From Chloracidobacterium sp. (GTDB lineage: Bacteria > Acidobacteriota > Blastocatellia > Pyrinomonadales > Pyrinomonadaceae): a stretch of DNA of 64,000 nt. The DNA lies in assembly GCA_016716365.1 (NCBI GenBank), contig JADJWM010000007.1:124001-188000 (forward strand), in the 5' to 3' direction. The number at the start of each line of letters is the position of its first letter. Positions within the stretch are counted from its first letter, which is position 1. The translations under genes were made by a program, and so were the position numbers. Under the pieces are notes generated by a model. It was not told the DNA's origin and did no database searches. It saw nothing but the letters and a program-made list of their open reading frames with translations. Of this stretch, positions 1 to 8,875 are shown one piece after another.

Positions 1-1326
1 ATTCTGATAGCCAACCGGGGCGAGATCGCGATCCGGATAATCTGGACGTGCAAGGAGATGGGCATCAAGACCGTCGCCGTGCACTCGGAGGCCGACCGCG
101 ACGCGCTCCACGTCCGATATGCGGACGAAGCTGTGTGCATCGGCGGAGCACCGTCGGCGCAGAGTTACCTAAATATCCCTTCGATCATCAGTGCGGCCGA
201 GATAACAAATGTCGACGCGATCCATCCGGGCTACGGATTCCTGGCCGAATCGGCGACGTTCGCGAAGATCTGCGGCGACTGCAACATCAAGTTCATCGGG
301 CCGCGGCCGGAAGTGATCGCCATGATGGGCGATAAGGTCGAGGCGAGGCGGACGATGAAAGCCGCCGGCGTGCCGATCCTTCCGGGCAGCCCGGAGCCGA
401 TCGAAAGCACGGCAGAGGCCGCAAAGTTGGCGGAGTCGATCGGTTATCCCCTGATAATCAAGGCGGCGGCGGGCGGCGGCGGACGCGGAATGCGGATCGT
501 GCGGAAACACGAAGAGTTGCACGGCCAGTTGGAAACAGCCCAGGCCGAGGCTCTTGCGGCGTTCAAGAACGGGTCGGTCTATATCGAACGATACATCGAA
601 CGCCCGCGGCACATCGAGATCCAGGTGCTTGCCGATGAACACGGAAACTGCATCCATCTGGGCGAACGGGAATGTTCGATACAGCGTCGGCACCAGAAGC
701 TGCTTGAAGAGGCCCCGTCGCCGGTCCTGACCGCCGAACAGCGTGCCGAAATGGGTGCGGTTGCGGTCAATGCGTGCAAGCAGATCGGCTATTCGAACGC
801 GGGCACGTTCGAATTTCTCCTGGACGAGGATGGGAGTTTCTATTTCATGGAAATGAACACCCGCGTCCAGGTCGAACACCCCGTGACCGAGATGGTCACG
901 CTGGCAGACATCGTCCGAAACCAGATCAGGATCGCGTCTGGCGAAAATCTGCAGTATACGCAAGAGGACGTTCAGATAGTCGGCCACTCGATCGAATGCC
1001 GGATCAACGCCGAGGACCCGGTGAAGTTTACGCCGAGCCCGGGACGCATCACCGCGTTCAATATTCCGGGCGGGCCTGGCGTCCGCGTCGACACGGCAGC
1101 ATATCCGGGCTACGTCGTCCCGCCGTACTACGATTCGATGATCGCAAAGCTGATCGTCCACGCCCGGACACGCGAACTGGCGATCAACCGGATGCAGCGA
1201 GCACTGGACATGATGGTCGTCGAAGGCATCAAAACGACGATCCCCCTGCACAAGAAGATCATGGCCGACAAGCGCTTCCAGGCCGGCGATTTCTCGACCA
1301 AGTTCATGGAAGAGTTCGAGTTGTAA
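1..1326 (+). CDS. accC: Biotin carboxylase subunit of acetyl-CoA carboxylase (5' partial)
   Basis: This is the biotin carboxylase that uses ATP and bicarbonate to carboxylate biotin on the carrier protein AccB, the first half of the acetyl-CoA carboxylase reaction that starts fatty acid synthesis. The frame is open from base 1 (ILIANRGEIAIR, the usual family start about four residues in), so only a few N-terminal codons are missing. The glycine-rich ATP loop GGGGRGM lies near codons 156-163 and the EMNTRVQVEHP active-site strand near codons 283-293. The C-terminal biotin carboxylase domain is complete and the stop is TAA at 1324. An IIWTC segment near the N-terminus replaces the common IIRAC. 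The gene runs straight into a poly-G tract, so its 3' context cannot be trusted. A pyruvate or propionyl-CoA carboxylase subunit is less likely because the protein ends after the carboxylase domain. Confidence 0.93.
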   Translation: MLIANRGEIAIRIIWTCKEMGIKTVAVHSEADRDALHVRYADEAVCIGGAPSAQSYLNIPSIISAAEITNVDAIHPGYGFLAESATFAKICGDCNIKFIGPRPEVIAMMGDKVEARRTMKAAGVPILPGSPEPIESTAEAAKLAESIGYPLIIKAAAGGGGRGMRIVRKHEELHGQLETAQAEALAAFKNGSVYIERYIERPRHIEIQVLADEHGNCIHLGERECSIQRRHQKLLEEAPSPVLTAEQRAEMGAVAVNACKQIGYSNAGTFEFLLDEDGSFYFMEMNTRVQVEHPVTEMVTLADIVRNQIRIASGENLQYTQEDVQIVGHSIECRINAEDPVKFTPSPGRITAFNIPGGPGVRVDTAAYPGYVVPPYYDSMIAKLIVHARTRELAINRMQRALDMMVVEGIKTTIPLHKKIMADKRFQAGDFSTKFMEEFEL

Positions 1327-1384
1327 GTTGATGCGAAGGGGTGGGCCGCGGGCGGTGCGGGCGGCCCGCGGGCGCCGCGGCGGG

Positions 1385-1630
<246 letters not shown>

Positions 1631-1790
1631 GGTATCGACACGTTGATAATAAGACCCCAGTATTGTAGTATTTAGAGTGATTTAGCTCGGTTTACCGACA
1701 TCAAGATCAATGTAGATTTTTCGCGGTTACCGCCAGCAATACGGGCGGAGTTACTGCGAGCAAGGAGAGACTATTTAAGGTCAGATTTTT

Positions 1791-2060
1791 ATGGCAACAG
1801 TCAAAGAAGTAAAAGAGAAGATAGTTGGAGATTACAAGACGCACGCGTCGGACACGGGTTCGTCGCAGGTGCAGATCGCTTTGCTGACGCAGAGGATCAA
1901 CGAGTTGACGGAACATTTCAAGATCCACAAGAAGGACAACCACTCACGCCGGGGCCTGCTCAAGATGGTCTCTCGCCGGAGGAAACTCCTCGATTACATC
2001 AAACGCCGTGATATTAATGAGTATCACGAGATCATCAAGAAATTAGGATTACGAAGGTAA
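1791..2060 (+). CDS. rpsO: 30S ribosomal protein S15
   Basis: An 89-residue protein of exactly the family length. S15 binds the central domain of 16S rRNA early in small-subunit assembly. Diagnostic segments are DTGSSQVQIALLTQRI (about 20-35), the HKKDNHSRRGLL loop and the C-terminal RRRKLLDYIKRRD. The gene is followed by pnp, the widely conserved rpsO-pnp order, which supports both calls. A leader of about 150 bases precedes it; in other bacteria S15 represses its own translation through the leader, but I did not identify a specific fold here. Confidence 0.97.
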   Translation: MATVKEVKEKIVGDYKTHASDTGSSQVQIALLTQRINELTEHFKIHKKDNHSRRGLLKMVSRRRKLLDYIKRRDINEYHEIIKKLGLRR

Positions 2061-2313
2061 GATCTGGTCCCGAGTCCAAGGTCCAAAGCCCAAGGTCGCT
2101 GACTTCGGACTTTAGACTTGAGACTTTGGACCATCGAAACGACTGCTTCGGGTCATTGGGAAAACGGGTCTTAACGAAGAATTTGCGGGCGGCTGCTGAA
2201 CGTGACAGCAATTGGGCCAATTGCAAATGGGACCTGAAAAATTAAACGAATCCGGGAACGGCCGAGGCTTCACGAACAGCTTTTTGGCCGTTTTCGCTTT
2301 TCGAGGATGAATA
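2061..2313. repeat. rpsO-pnp spacer with degenerate short repeats
   Basis: The first 75 bases are made of loosely repeated words (GTCCAAGGTCCAAAG, then GACTTTGGACC and variants in both orientations). Similar words occur inside mutS2 near 38446-38475. The rest shows no clear gene; pnp has no strong Shine-Dalgarno here (the best is GAGGATGA just before ATG 2314). Confidence 0.5.
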
Positions 2314-4443
2314 ATGGCAAATAAGAAATATTTGAAAGAATCGATCAAGGTCGGAGCAAATGACCTGATCGTTGAGACCGGAAAGGTCGCAAAACAGGCC
2401 GACGGTTCGGTCGTGATCAGATACGGCGAGACGATGGTACTCGTCACCGCCGTAAGCATGAGGCAGGCGAAGGAAGGATTGGATTTCTTTCCGCTGACGG
2501 TCGAGTACCGTGAATCGACCTATTCGGCCGGGCGCATCCCGGGTAACTATTTTCGGCGAGAGGGCCGGCCCTCTGAGAAAGAGGTCCTGACCTGCCGCCT
2601 GATCGACCGGCCCGTAAGGCCGCTTTTCCCTGACAATTACAGGTTCGAAACGCAGATCGTCGGAACCGTGATCTCGTCGGACGCCGAGAACGACCCGGAC
2701 GTGATCGCGATCACCGGAGCGTCGTGCGCTCTGTATCTATCGGACATCCCGTTTCACAACCCGATAGCGGGGATCCGCATCGGGCTGATCGATGGGAAAT
2801 ACCTTATCAACCCGACATTCGACCAGCGGCGTGAATCGCAGCTGAACCTGATCGTCGCCGGCACCGAAGAGGCCATCTGCATGGTCGAGTGCGAGGCGAA
2901 AGAGGTCGGCGAGCAGATCATGCTCGAGGCCCTGATGCTCGCGCACAAAGAGATCAAGCGGCTCTGCTTGTGGCAGAAAGAGCTTGGCAAGGCGCTGGCG
3001 ATCGAAAAGCGTGAGTTTGTCGCACCGGTGATCGACGAGGCCCTCATCGCCGACGTCGAAAAGAAGTTCGGCGATCGGCTCCGCGAAGCGCTCGACACGA
3101 CCGGAAAGGACAAGCTGACAAGCTATGCGGCGATAGACGCACTGAAGAAAGAGGTCGTCGAATCGTATCCTGAAGACGAGCCCGAAAAGCGAGTCACCGC
3201 CGGCAAGGCGTTCTCGCATCTGAAGGAGAAGATCTTCCGCGAAGATATGCTGGGCAACCGGCGGCGTCCGGACGGCCGCAAGTTCTCGGAGATCCGCCCC
3301 ATCACTTGCGAGGTAGGCTGGCTGCCGCGGGTCCACGGCTCGGCCCTGTTTACGCGGGGCGAAACGCAGGCGATCGTCACATCGACGCTCGGGACAAAGA
3401 TGGACGAGCAGTACATGGACGACATCGAGAAGGGCGAAGTGAAACGGCGGTTCATGCTGCATTACAACTTCCCGCCGTACTCGGTGGGTGAAGCCGGCAG
3501 GTTCGGCGGCACGTCACGCCGCGAGACCGGGCACGGCAATCTGGCACGAAGGGCGATCGAAGCCGTGCTTCCGAGCGAAGAAGAATTTCCATATACGCTC
3601 CGCATCGTTTCGGACATCACCGAATCGAACGGATCGTCGTCGATGGCGTCAGTGTGCGGCGGCATCCTCAGCCTGATGGACGCCGGCGTGCCGATCAAGC
3701 GGCCGGTGGCGGGCGTCGCGATGGGCCTGGTGATGGAGGGCAACCGCTACGCGATCCTTTCGGACATCGCCGGAGCCGAGGACCATTACGGCGATATGGA
3801 CTTTAAGGTCGCCGGGACGAGCGAGGGCATCACCGCCCTGCAGATGGATATCAAGGTCACGGGTATCAACGCGATGATCCTGCAGGAAGCGCTCGAACAG
3901 GCCCGCAAGGGCCGGATGCACATTCTTGGCATAATGACCGACTCGATTGCAGAGCCGCGAGAGGATATTTCGCCGTATGCTCCGAGGATCATCACGATGA
4001 AGATCCATCCGGACAAGATCCGCGACGTGATCGGCAAGGGCGGCTCGGTCATCCGCTCTATCACCGAGGAGACCGGTGCGAAGATCGATATCGAGGACGA
4101 CGGCACCATCTCGATCGCGACCGCCGACGGCGAAGCCGCACAGGCCGCCATTGCGCGGATCAAGGCGCTGACGGCCGAAGCCGAGATAGGCGAGACCTAC
4201 CTTGGAACCGTTTCGCGGATCGTCGATTTCGGTGCTTTTGTCGAGATCCTTCCGGGACTGGACGGCCTGCTGCATATTTCCGAGATCTCCGACCGGCGGG
4301 TTAAAGACGTTCGCGACGAGCTCAAGGAAGGCCAGCAGATAATGGTCAAGTGCATCGGAAAGGAAGGCAACAAGGTCAAGCTTTCGCGCAAGGCGATCCT
4401 TGCCGAAGAGAAGGCGAAGGCCTCAAGCGGCGGCGACGAATAA
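2314..4443 (+). CDS. pnp: Polyribonucleotide nucleotidyltransferase (PNPase)
   Basis: A 709-residue 3'-5' phosphorolytic exoribonuclease that degrades mRNA to nucleoside diphosphates and can add tails in reverse. The domain order is complete: first RNase PH-like domain (about 12-145, with FFPLTVEYRE and FRREGRPSEKE), the alpha-helical linker, second RNase PH-like domain (about 325-465, with FTRGETQA and SDITESNGSSSMASVCGG), the KH domain (IRDVIGKGGSVIRSI, about 567-581) and the S1 RNA-binding domain (YLGTVSRIVDFGAFVEILPG to the end). It follows rpsO, the usual arrangement, and is followed by a strong hairpin terminator. Confidence 0.98.
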   Translation: MANKKYLKESIKVGANDLIVETGKVAKQADGSVVIRYGETMVLVTAVSMRQAKEGLDFFPLTVEYRESTYSAGRIPGNYFRREGRPSEKEVLTCRLIDRPVRPLFPDNYRFETQIVGTVISSDAENDPDVIAITGASCALYLSDIPFHNPIAGIRIGLIDGKYLINPTFDQRRESQLNLIVAGTEEAICMVECEAKEVGEQIMLEALMLAHKEIKRLCLWQKELGKALAIEKREFVAPVIDEALIADVEKKFGDRLREALDTTGKDKLTSYAAIDALKKEVVESYPEDEPEKRVTAGKAFSHLKEKIFREDMLGNRRRPDGRKFSEIRPITCEVGWLPRVHGSALFTRGETQAIVTSTLGTKMDEQYMDDIEKGEVKRRFMLHYNFPPYSVGEAGRFGGTSRRETGHGNLARRAIEAVLPSEEEFPYTLRIVSDITESNGSSSMASVCGGILSLMDAGVPIKRPVAGVAMGLVMEGNRYAILSDIAGAEDHYGDMDFKVAGTSEGITALQMDIKVTGINAMILQEALEQARKGRMHILGIMTDSIAEPREDISPYAPRIITMKIHPDKIRDVIGKGGSVIRSITEETGAKIDIEDDGTISIATADGEAAQAAIARIKALTAEAEIGETYLGTVSRIVDFGAFVEILPGLDGLLHISEISDRRVKDVRDELKEGQQIMVKCIGKEGNKVKLSRKAILAEEKAKASSGGDE

Positions 4444-4466
4444 CCTTAGGCGCGCGCCTGATGTTG

Positions 4467-4492
4467 AAAGGGACGGTTCCGGCCGTCCTTTT
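4467..4492 (+). terminator. Intrinsic terminator after pnp
   Basis: GGACGG and CCGTCC pair around a short TTCCGG loop, flanked by AAAG on the left and TTTT on the right. It starts about 23 bases after the pnp stop and separates pnp from the vapBC promoter. Confidence 0.75.
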
Positions 4493-4500
4493 CCATTTAA

Positions 4501-4557
4501 TTGACTTCGATCCCGACGCCGGATACTATGTGTATGATCGGAGGCATTTATACACAT
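4501..4557 (+). promoter_or_regulatory. vapBC promoter with palindromic operator
   Basis: TTGACT at 4501-4506 and TACTAT at 4524-4529 are separated by 17 bases, a near-consensus sigma-70 promoter. A perfect inverted repeat, ATGTGTAT at 4528-4535 and ATACACAT at 4550-4557 with a 14-base centre, overlaps the end of the -10 box and encloses the GGAGG ribosome-binding site (4540-4544). This is the expected layout for autorepression by the VapB or VapBC complex; the binding itself is inferred. Confidence 0.65.
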
Positions 4558-4558
4558 C

Positions 4559-4756
4559 ATGCGAACGAACATCGAGATCGATGACAAATTGATAAAGGAT
4601 ACTCTTAAGGCTACAGGGTTAAAGACAAAACGCGAGGTGGTTGAACTGGGTCTTGAAACGCTTCTTCGCCTCAAACGTCAGGAGAAACTTGCTAAAAAAC
4701 TTAGGGGGAAGGTCCATTGGCAAGGCGATCTTGAGGATATGAGGCTCGATAAATGA
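4559..4756 (+). CDS. vapB: VapB-type antitoxin
   Basis: A 65-residue protein of the ribbon-helix-helix VapB type: MRTNIEIDDKLIKDTLKATG forms the N-terminal DNA-binding strand and helix, followed by TKREVVELGLETLLRLKRQE. The acidic, tryptophan-containing C-terminus (VHWQGDLEDMRLDK) is the part that usually occupies the toxin active site. Its stop overlaps the vapC start by four bases (ATGA), so the two are translationally coupled. A palindromic operator lies directly upstream. Confidence 0.9.
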   Translation: MRTNIEIDDKLIKDTLKATGLKTKREVVELGLETLLRLKRQEKLAKKLRGKVHWQGDLEDMRLDK

Positions 4757-5148
4757 TCCTTGTCGATTCCAGCGTTTGGATAGACTACTTCAACGGCGAG
4801 GATCTTCCCCACACGCGGAAGGTTGATGAGATACTCGGAGTCGACGAGATCGTGGTCACCGAGATCGTGGTTACCGAGGTGCTTCAGGGCTTCAGGGTCA
4901 AGAAGGACTTCGATTCCACTCTGGAGGTCCTCGACTCGTTTCTTTTTCAGCCTATGGGTGGGCGAGATGTTGCTGTTCAGGCTGCGCGAAATTTCGTCTA
5001 TTTACGTTCGGTCGGATTCACAATCCGAAAGACGGTTGATACCCTGATCGCGACCAAATGCATCCTGTCCGGTTTTCAACTACTTCATAATGACAGGGAT
5101 TTCATTCCCTTTGAAACGCATCTTGGACTTCAAACGGTAAAATACTAG
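4753..5148 (+). CDS. vapC: VapC PIN-domain ribonuclease toxin
   Basis: A 131-residue PIN-domain toxin, a metal-dependent RNase neutralised by VapB. The acidic site is intact: D5 (ILVDSSVW), E42 (TEVLQGF), D96 (TVDTLIA) and D114/D116 (HNDRDF). Odd feature: bases 4846-4860 and 4861-4875 are a tandem duplication (14 of 15 identical) giving EIVVTEIVVTE just before E42, which adds five residues to the strand leading to the catalytic glutamate. The pair sits between pnp and the glycyl-tRNA synthetase gene as a separate transcription unit. Confidence 0.9.
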   Translation: MILVDSSVWIDYFNGEDLPHTRKVDEILGVDEIVVTEIVVTEVLQGFRVKKDFDSTLEVLDSFLFQPMGGRDVAVQAARNFVYLRSVGFTIRKTVDTLIATKCILSGFQLLHNDRDFIPFETHLGLQTVKY

Positions 5149-5151
5149 TAA

Positions 5152-6543
5152 ATGTCAGCACCAAATATTGAGACTATCGTATCGCTTTCGAAGCGCAGAG
5201 GATTTGTTTACCCGGCGTCGGAGATCTACGGCGGGCTGGGGTCGTCGTGGGACTACGGGCCGTTGGGCGTCGAGCTTGCCAATAACATCAAGAACAGCTG
5301 GTGGCGGTGGGTCGTTTATGAACGCGACGACATAGAGGGGCTCGATTCGTCGATCATCCTGAACCGGAACGTGTGGAAGTATTCAGGGCACGAGACGACG
5401 TTCTCCGACCCGCTGGTGGATTGCCGCGAGTGCAAATCACGTTTGCGTCAAGACAAACTGGACCAGGACGACGAAGGGAAGTTTGTATGTTCGAATTGCG
5501 GTTCGACGAATTTGACCGAGCCGCGGCCGTTCAATTTGATGTTTCGCACGACGATCGGCGCGGTCTCGGACGATGACGACCCGACGGCGCTGGCTTACCT
5601 GCGGCCGGAGACTGCGCAGGGAATTTTCATCAACTTCAAAAATGTGCTCGATACGTCGCGGCGAAAGCTTCCGTTCGGGATAGCTCAGATCGGAAAGGCG
5701 TTTCGCAACGAGGTGACGCCGGGGAACTTCATCTTCCGTACGCGGGAGTTCGAGCAGATGGAGATCGAATATTTCTGCCGGCCCGAGGACGCGCCGCGTG
5801 TTCATCAGGAATGGATCGACGGTTTTCACGGCTGGATCCGTTCGATCGGGATCTCGGACTCGAACATAAAGGATTACGAACAGACGAAGGAAGAGCTTGC
5901 ACATTACAGCGAGCGGACGGTGGATATCCTCTACCGGTTTTTCCCCGAACGCGACGACGAGGCGAAGCAGTGGGACGAGCTGATGGGTATCGCGAACCGG
6001 ACCGATTTCGACTTGCGCGTGCATTCGAAAAAGCCTGAGGACGCGGAAGGGAAGCGGATCAATCCGGATTCGACCGAGGACCTATCTTATTTTGACACGG
6101 CGACCAACGAGCGGTTTTATCCTTATATTATCGAGCCTTCGACCGGTGTGAACCGCACCCTGCTGGCCGTGATGATGGATGCGTACACCGAACGGACGAA
6201 CGAAAAGGGCGAGACCCGCGTGATCCTGAAACTCACGCCCGAGATGGCACCGATCAAGGTCGCTGTCCTGCCGCTGGCGAAAAACAAACCCGAGATCGTC
6301 GAGATGGCGCGGCGGATAAAGAAAGACCTGCAGCCTTCGATGCGTGCGGTTTACGACGACACCGGCGGCATCGGCAAACTCTACGCCCGCCAGGACGAGA
6401 TCGGGACGCCGTTCTGCGTCACGGTCGATCACGAATCGCTCGAAGACAACGCCGTTACGGTGCGGGATCGCGATACGTGGGAGCAGGAAAGGGTCTCCAA
6501 TGATCGGCTGATGTCGTATTTAGGAAAACTATTGTCTACTTAA
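5152..6543 (+). CDS. glyQS: Glycine--tRNA ligase, single-chain class II type
   Basis: A 463-residue class II synthetase that charges tRNA-Gly with glycine. It is the dimeric type shared with archaea and eukaryotes, not the alpha2beta2 glyQ/glyS form. Visible features are the start SLSKRRGFVYPASEIYGG, a four-cysteine zinc ribbon (CRECKS and CSNCGS), YLRPETAQGIFINF, motif 2 (GKAFRNEVTPGNFIFRTREFE) and motif 3 near FYPYIIEPSTGVNRTLLAV, followed by an anticodon-binding domain (KVAVLPLAKN). It starts four bases after vapC ends, so it may be partly read from the vapBC promoter. Confidence 0.96.
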   Translation: MSAPNIETIVSLSKRRGFVYPASEIYGGLGSSWDYGPLGVELANNIKNSWWRWVVYERDDIEGLDSSIILNRNVWKYSGHETTFSDPLVDCRECKSRLRQDKLDQDDEGKFVCSNCGSTNLTEPRPFNLMFRTTIGAVSDDDDPTALAYLRPETAQGIFINFKNVLDTSRRKLPFGIAQIGKAFRNEVTPGNFIFRTREFEQMEIEYFCRPEDAPRVHQEWIDGFHGWIRSIGISDSNIKDYEQTKEELAHYSERTVDILYRFFPERDDEAKQWDELMGIANRTDFDLRVHSKKPEDAEGKRINPDSTEDLSYFDTATNERFYPYIIEPSTGVNRTLLAVMMDAYTERTNEKGETRVILKLTPEMAPIKVAVLPLAKNKPEIVEMARRIKKDLQPSMRAVYDDTGGIGKLYARQDEIGTPFCVTVDHESLEDNAVTVRDRDTWEQERVSNDRLMSYLGKLLST

Positions 6544-6603
6544 TGGTTACTTACGATCGCAGACGAATGGATCAAGTCTGCATGCCGAATCGCAGGTTAA
6601 TAC

Positions 6604-7848
6604 TTAATTCGCGGCGTCGGCGTTTAGCACGCCGGCCTTTTTACGGTAAAGCTCGACCATTTTCACGATCCGGCCTGCGGCTGCGACCGCTGCGGCGTGG
6701 TTCTGTGAAAAGTTCAGCCGGATGCTGTCGCCGAAACCCGGAGCAAATTCTGTCCCTGGCGTTACTGTGACGGCCGCCTGGCGGCGAAGGAGCTTTACAA
6801 ACGTATTGGCTTCAACACCAAGCGGCGGCAGCTTCGGGAAAAGATAGCTCCCGGCCTGGGGCGTCGCGGTAGGGAAGTCGGCGGCCCTGAAAATTTCCAG
6901 TAACTCATCACGTATCGCTTCGTGTTCACGAATGCGTTGTTCCAGCCAGCCCGCCGGTTCCTGAAACCAAGTATCGAGAACGGCCTGGTTGTAGCCGGGG
7001 GCCCGCAGCGTGACTATCGCCTGAAGACGTTCCATTCTCTCGATCAATTTGGCCGTTCCGAACGCAGCTCCTAGCCGAAATCCGCTGAGGGATTCGGTCT
7101 TTGACGGGCCCATGATCGTGATCAGATCTTCCGGTTGTTCATCACAGGCGCGAAGATGCGTATAGACCTCGCCGCTGTAAAGCATGCGGGAGTAGAGCTG
7201 ATCCACGATCAAGGTCACATCGTGAGCTGCCGCCAGTTGTGAGATCGAATTAATTACACTTCTTGAATAGACCAGCCCGGTAGGGTTGTTCGGTGTCGAA
7301 AAGACAAAGACCTTCGTGCCGCCTTTGAATGCTTCTTCAAGCCGATCGAGATCGGGGCCATTTTCAGACGGGCTTCCAAGGTAATTGAGCGGAATAGGGA
7401 CGATCTCGCCATCGAAGAACTTTACGAGTTTGCGGTTGGCAAAATAGTCTGGCTCAACCACCGCGACTTTCGTTCCGGACGTGACCGTCGCACCGAGAGC
7501 CAAAAACAGCGCTCCCTGCGTCCCGGGCGTAATGATCAATTCTCTGTCTGCCGAGATCGGGCTGCCCGTGAATCCGGCAAGCCGTTTGGCAAGACCGGCA
7601 CGGATCTGAGCGTCGCCGCGATACTCCGTGTAGGCCTGCCGGCCCCCTTTGTCGAATCCATTCTGCCAGGCTTCCAACGAGCCGGGTGTCGGAGGAAAGG
7701 CGTCCACATCCCCGTGCGAGAAATCGACAGGGATCCCCTCCAGCTTTTCCCCGCGCATGATCGCGTCGAGATCATCCGTGCCTTGCCGCACCTCCTGGCC
7801 GGGGGCATTGTCCGCCTCAAGCGCCCGAAACTTTTCATCCAGCGTCAT
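6604..7848 (-). CDS. Class I/II pyridoxal-phosphate aminotransferase
   Basis: A 414-residue fold-type I aminotransferase. TPGTQGALFLALGA (cofactor phosphate loop), STPNNPTGLVYS, DQLYSRMLY (aspartate to the pyridine nitrogen) and PSKTESLSGFRLGAAFG (Schiff-base lysine) are in the expected order, and a C-terminal RLNFSQN carries the arginine that usually binds the substrate carboxylate. The substrate cannot be read from sequence; the group includes aspartate and aromatic aminotransferases and many of unknown function. It is convergent with glyQS and has no operon partner. The spacer upstream (7849-7987) shows no gene. Confidence 0.85.
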   Translation of the reverse strand: MTLDEKFRALEADNAPGQEVRQGTDDLDAIMRGEKLEGIPVDFSHGDVDAFPPTPGSLEAWQNGFDKGGRQAYTEYRGDAQIRAGLAKRLAGFTGSPISADRELIITPGTQGALFLALGATVTSGTKVAVVEPDYFANRKLVKFFDGEIVPIPLNYLGSPSENGPDLDRLEEAFKGGTKVFVFSTPNNPTGLVYSRSVINSISQLAAAHDVTLIVDQLYSRMLYSGEVYTHLRACDEQPEDLITIMGPSKTESLSGFRLGAAFGTAKLIERMERLQAIVTLRAPGYNQAVLDTWFQEPAGWLEQRIREHEAIRDELLEIFRAADFPTATPQAGSYLFPKLPPLGVEANTFVKLLRRQAAVTVTPGTEFAPGFGDSIRLNFSQNHAAAVAAAGRIVKMVELYRKKAGVLNADAAN

Positions 7849-7987
7849 CCTGCTATTCTCCTGGCATCAAATGTCCATTTTATCCTGCTCCCTCGATCAT
7901 CAGCGAACTCGCAGCGAACAAGCTCAGCGGGCCGTGAGATCTTTCCATGATCAGCGATTCTAACATACTGCGATGCGACGGATTTGT

Positions 7988-8131
7988 ATGCAAAAACTGA
8001 TCGAGTTTGTTCCCAATTTCAGCGAGGGGCGGGATATGTCCGTGATAAAGCAGATCACGGACGAGATCGGCCCGCTGACTCCTAACCATCGATCTCAAGT
8101 CGCTGTAAAACGATGCTGTCACGATAGTTGA
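7988..8131 (+). pseudogene. 5' fragment of a second ftcD copy
   Basis: An ATG at 7988 opens 47 codons. The first 27 read MQKLIEFVPNFSEGRDM and onward through VIKQITDEI, clearly homologous to the start of the intact ftcD at 9351 (MNKLIECVPNFSEGRDM). DNA similarity covers about 7988-8068 at roughly 85 percent and then stops abruptly; the remaining codons to TGA at 8129 are unrelated. It is therefore a truncated and diverged paralogous start in the same orientation as the real gene 1.36 kb away. The integron remnant lies between the two. Confidence 0.8.
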
Positions 8132-8201
8132 CCGGGATACGCGGGAGCGGGAGCGGATTGATGCCGATCGATCGAAAGATTACCTAGCAGGACATTTTGC
8201 G

Positions 8202-8315
8202 AAGGAACGATTGAGATGAGCGAGGCGGAAACCGCCAACACGAAAGCCAACCTTTGACGGACAAGATTGATAACAATGTAGCTGTTTCCGCCTTCGCTCC
8301 ATTGATTTGTTAGCC
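8202..8315 (-). repeat. attC-like recombination site (second cassette)
   Basis: On the minus strand the site opens with GGCTAAC (8309-8315), which contains the TAA stop of the cassette gene, as is usual in integron cassettes. Two long arms pair: 8284-8299 and 8218-8232, 15 base pairs with one extra unpaired base on one arm, the extrahelical-base feature of attC. The closing core (GTTCCTT on the minus strand, 8202-8208) keeps only GTT of the GTTRRRY consensus, so this end is degenerate. Confidence 0.6.
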
Positions 8316-8798
8316 CGCCCGTTGCAAAGAAGAAAACCGTTTCTTGGCAAGCTCCGCAAAACTTAAAAATAAACTTTCAACTCGTTCGCTAAAAGTCTTT
8401 GATTCATAAGGCGGCGAACCTTCGCGCCCTTCATATTCATTCAGCAAAAGATAAAACGCCTCGCAACTCGGATTGACAAAGTTCACTTTATCAGAAAAGT
8501 CGCCAGCCTCGAGCAATAGTTTCTGCAATGTAAGATTGCCAGCCAAATAACGCAAATAAAGGAAACCAAGACAAAGTTCGCTTTGATTTAGCGGCGCGTC
8601 GTTTTGCGTTTCGCGCCAACCGCGATAAAGCGCAGCCAAAGCCGCATCAGTATTTTCAGCATCGTAGAGTTCGACGAGCCAAACCGGAACAGGCGAAACT
8701 TCAAGCAGAGCAAGTTCAGTCCACTGCCGCCAAGATTGTTCCTCTAAAAAGCCAGCTTCAATTCCAGCAATCAAAGTTTGAATTTCTGCGACTGTCAT
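8310..8798 (-). CDS. Integron cassette protein of unknown function
   Basis: A 162-residue acidic, largely helical protein that I do not recognise (start MTVAEIQTLIAGIEAGF, end AKKRFSSLQRAG). It has no signal peptide and no membrane segment, so it is probably cytosolic. The start lies 14 bases after the preceding attC core, with little room for a Shine-Dalgarno, and the TAA stop is inside the next attC. Both are typical of integron gene cassettes. The plus strand here is rich in A and T relative to the flanks, in line with foreign origin. Confidence 0.75.
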   Translation of the reverse strand: MTVAEIQTLIAGIEAGFLEEQSWRQWTELALLEVSPVPVWLVELYDAENTDAALAALYRGWRETQNDAPLNQSELCLGFLYLRYLAGNLTLQKLLLEAGDFSDKVNFVNPSCEAFYLLLNEYEGREGSPPYESKTFSERVESLFLSFAELAKKRFSSLQRAG

Positions 8799-8811
8799 TT
8801 CAAAAGAAGCG

Positions 8812-8875
8812 GGCTAACGCCTTTGCCGATCAGCGGCGGCCCGAAGGGCCGTCCGACTGCATCGGCTTGTTAGAC
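8812..8875 (-). repeat. attC recombination site (first cassette)
   Basis: On the minus strand the 64-base site begins with GTCTAAC (8869-8875), a perfect RYYYAAC inverse core whose TAA is the stop of the upstream cassette gene. It ends with GTTAGCC (8812-8818), one base off GTTRRRY. Between them GCCGAT pairs with ATCGGC, and an inner stem GGCCC-GAA-GGGCC is extended by CGG/CCG with a single bulged base. Length, symmetry, bulges and stop position all match integron attC sites. Confidence 0.85.
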
